Positions 40,020 through 40,676 of a DNA stretch of 40,676 bases are shown here, piece by piece. A model generated the notes under the pieces. That model searched no databases. It was not told where the DNA came from and saw only the letters and a program-made list of their open reading frames with translations. The number at the start of each line of letters is the position of its first letter. Position 1 is the stretch's first letter. Origin of the DNA: JAVBMJ01 sp031552535 (lineage in GTDB: Bacteria; Bacteroidota; Bacteroidia; Bacteroidales; Rikenellaceae); NCBI GenBank assembly GCA_031552535.1, contig JAVBMJ010000081.1, forward strand, positions 1 to 40,676. Reading direction: 5' to 3'. The translations under genes and the position numbers were made by a program.

Positions 40020-40676
40020 GAGTCTGTCTAAGAGGTTGTTTTGAAATTTAGTTTTGTAATCGTTTGATCATCAATTTAATCATCGCGAGATTAATCATAT
40101 TTTCTTCATATTTTGTTTCGAACTCATACTCGCGGCTCAATCTTCGGTACGCTTCCCACCAGGCAAAAGTCCTCTCAACTACCCAGCGCTTCGGCAAGGG
40201 CTTGAACGTTTTTGCTTTATCCTTGCGCATAACAATTTTGATTCTGTATTTCAACTCTTTGCGCACCTGTTTCTTCAACTCGCCACGATAGCCTCCGTCG
40301 GCATAGATCTTTTTCATCCGTTTGAACTCCGGTTTCAACATACTGATAACCTCGAACGCGGCCTTGCTGTCGTGGCGATTGGCCGGGTGAACCTTGAGGG
40401 CCAGCAACAAACCCTGCGTGTCCGTAATGATGTGACGCTTGCGTCCTTTCACTCGTTTACCTCCGTCGATTCCGCGATCCTTACCGCGATAAGTGCCGCG
40501 AACACTCTGACTGTCAGTAATTCCCACACTTGGCAAAATCTCACGCCCAATACTCCGCCGTAAAACGCCACGCAAGAAATCATGAACTTTTTTGAAAGTC
40601 CCATCCCGGCTCCATTTGCGGAAATAGTAGTAAACCGACTGCCACGGAGGAAAACTACCAGGGAGCATACGCCATT
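40020..40676 (-). mobile_element. IS5-type insertion sequence, one end and 3' part, cut by the window edge
   Basis: The putative terminal repeat begins GAGTCTGTCTAAGAGG at 40020, directly preceded by TTA (40017-40019), compatible with a TNA target. The transposase gene ends 28 bases inside. The other end lies beyond the window, so the terminal repeat and duplication cannot be confirmed here. Confidence 0.75.
40048..40676 (-). CDS. IS5 family transposase (partial, N terminus beyond the window)
   Basis: The last 209 or so residues of a DDE transposase. The open frame continues past its internal Met at 40668 into the window edge as W-R-M-L-P, preceded by a codon ending AA that would be Gln; QWRMLPGSFPPWQ is typical of the family, so the true start is outside. 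Catalytic residues are visible: D in GITDSQSVRGT, D in KIYADGGYRG, and E in WVVERTFAWWEAYRRL with the Y-R-E-K style signature. GRKRHIITDTQGLLLALKVHPANRHDS is the usual middle block. It appears intact over the visible part and may serve repeat B and relatives. Confidence 0.93.
   Translation of the reverse strand, partial: WRMLPGSFPPWQSVYYYFRKWSRDGTFKKVHDFLRGVLRRSIGREILPSVGITDSQSVRGTYRGKDRGIDGGKRVKGRKRHIITDTQGLLLALKVHPANRHDSKAAFEVISMLKPEFKRMKKIYADGGYRGELKKQVRKELKYRIKIVMRKDKAKTFKPLPKRWVVERTFAWWEAYRRLSREYEFETKYEENMINLAMIKLMIKRLQN

Overview
This window is a piece of a chromosome from a Bacteroidetes bacterium, most likely of the order Bacteroidales. The evidence is a set of DUF5606 and DUF3078-type proteins, a thrA/ApgM-like/thrC cluster, an ISAon1-type transposase remnant, and many promoters of the Bacteroidetes type (TTTG, about 19 bases, TAnnTTTG). 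GC content is intermediate in the housekeeping part and drops sharply to the right of about 37.4 kb. I cannot name the genus; something near Rikenellaceae is only a guess.

Layout. At 0.2-5.6 kb a minus-strand cluster carries an M23 envelope peptidase, dxr, rseP, radA and a guanine-deaminase-like gene. At 5.7-9.6 kb a plus-strand unit carries a sugar nucleotidyltransferase, galM and a sodium/sugar symporter, and ends in a clear terminator. At 9.6-16.8 kb lie rubrerythrin, an outer-membrane DUF3078-type protein, a divergent yggS/C69-dipeptidase pair, lpdA and a frameshifted S41 peptidase. At 16.9-24.4 kb lie sufB without visible sufC/sufD, groES-groEL, a DEAD-box RNA helicase directly behind tRNA-His and a terminator, and metY. 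At 24.4-30.4 kb are a secreted nitroreductase-like protein and the threonine cluster thrA, ApgM-family protein (candidate homoserine kinase) and thrC. At 30.5-37.4 kb are a DUF5606 protein, an ISAon1-type remnant, a CtpA protease, hisS and ettA. From 37.4 kb to the right edge the DNA becomes AT-rich and accessory: a 790-base non-coding stretch, an XRE regulator, a tandem GNAT acetyltransferase and the 3' part of an IS5-type transposase gene.

The most interesting signal is a dispersed family of about 160-base composite palindromes. Copies A (27680-27842) and B (38789-38950) have matching terminal inverted repeats, share a core of about 40 bases around GAGGAGCATAG, and each is flanked by a 3-base TNA direct repeat (TCA/TCA and TAA/TAA). 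The end of copy B is the same 12-mer (GAGTCTGTCTAA) as the putative end of the IS5-type element at 40020, which is also preceded by TTA. Decayed or short relatives lie at 16792-16912, 33794-33953, 35427-35493 and 39989-40000. I read them as MITEs mobilised by an IS5-type transposase. Copy A sits inside the threonine cluster, so its hairpin would be part of any read-through mRNA.

Other points worth attention are the terminator 14 bases before the helicase start codon, an array of TGTCA motifs upstream of groES, and head-to-head promoters between yggS and the dipeptidase gene.
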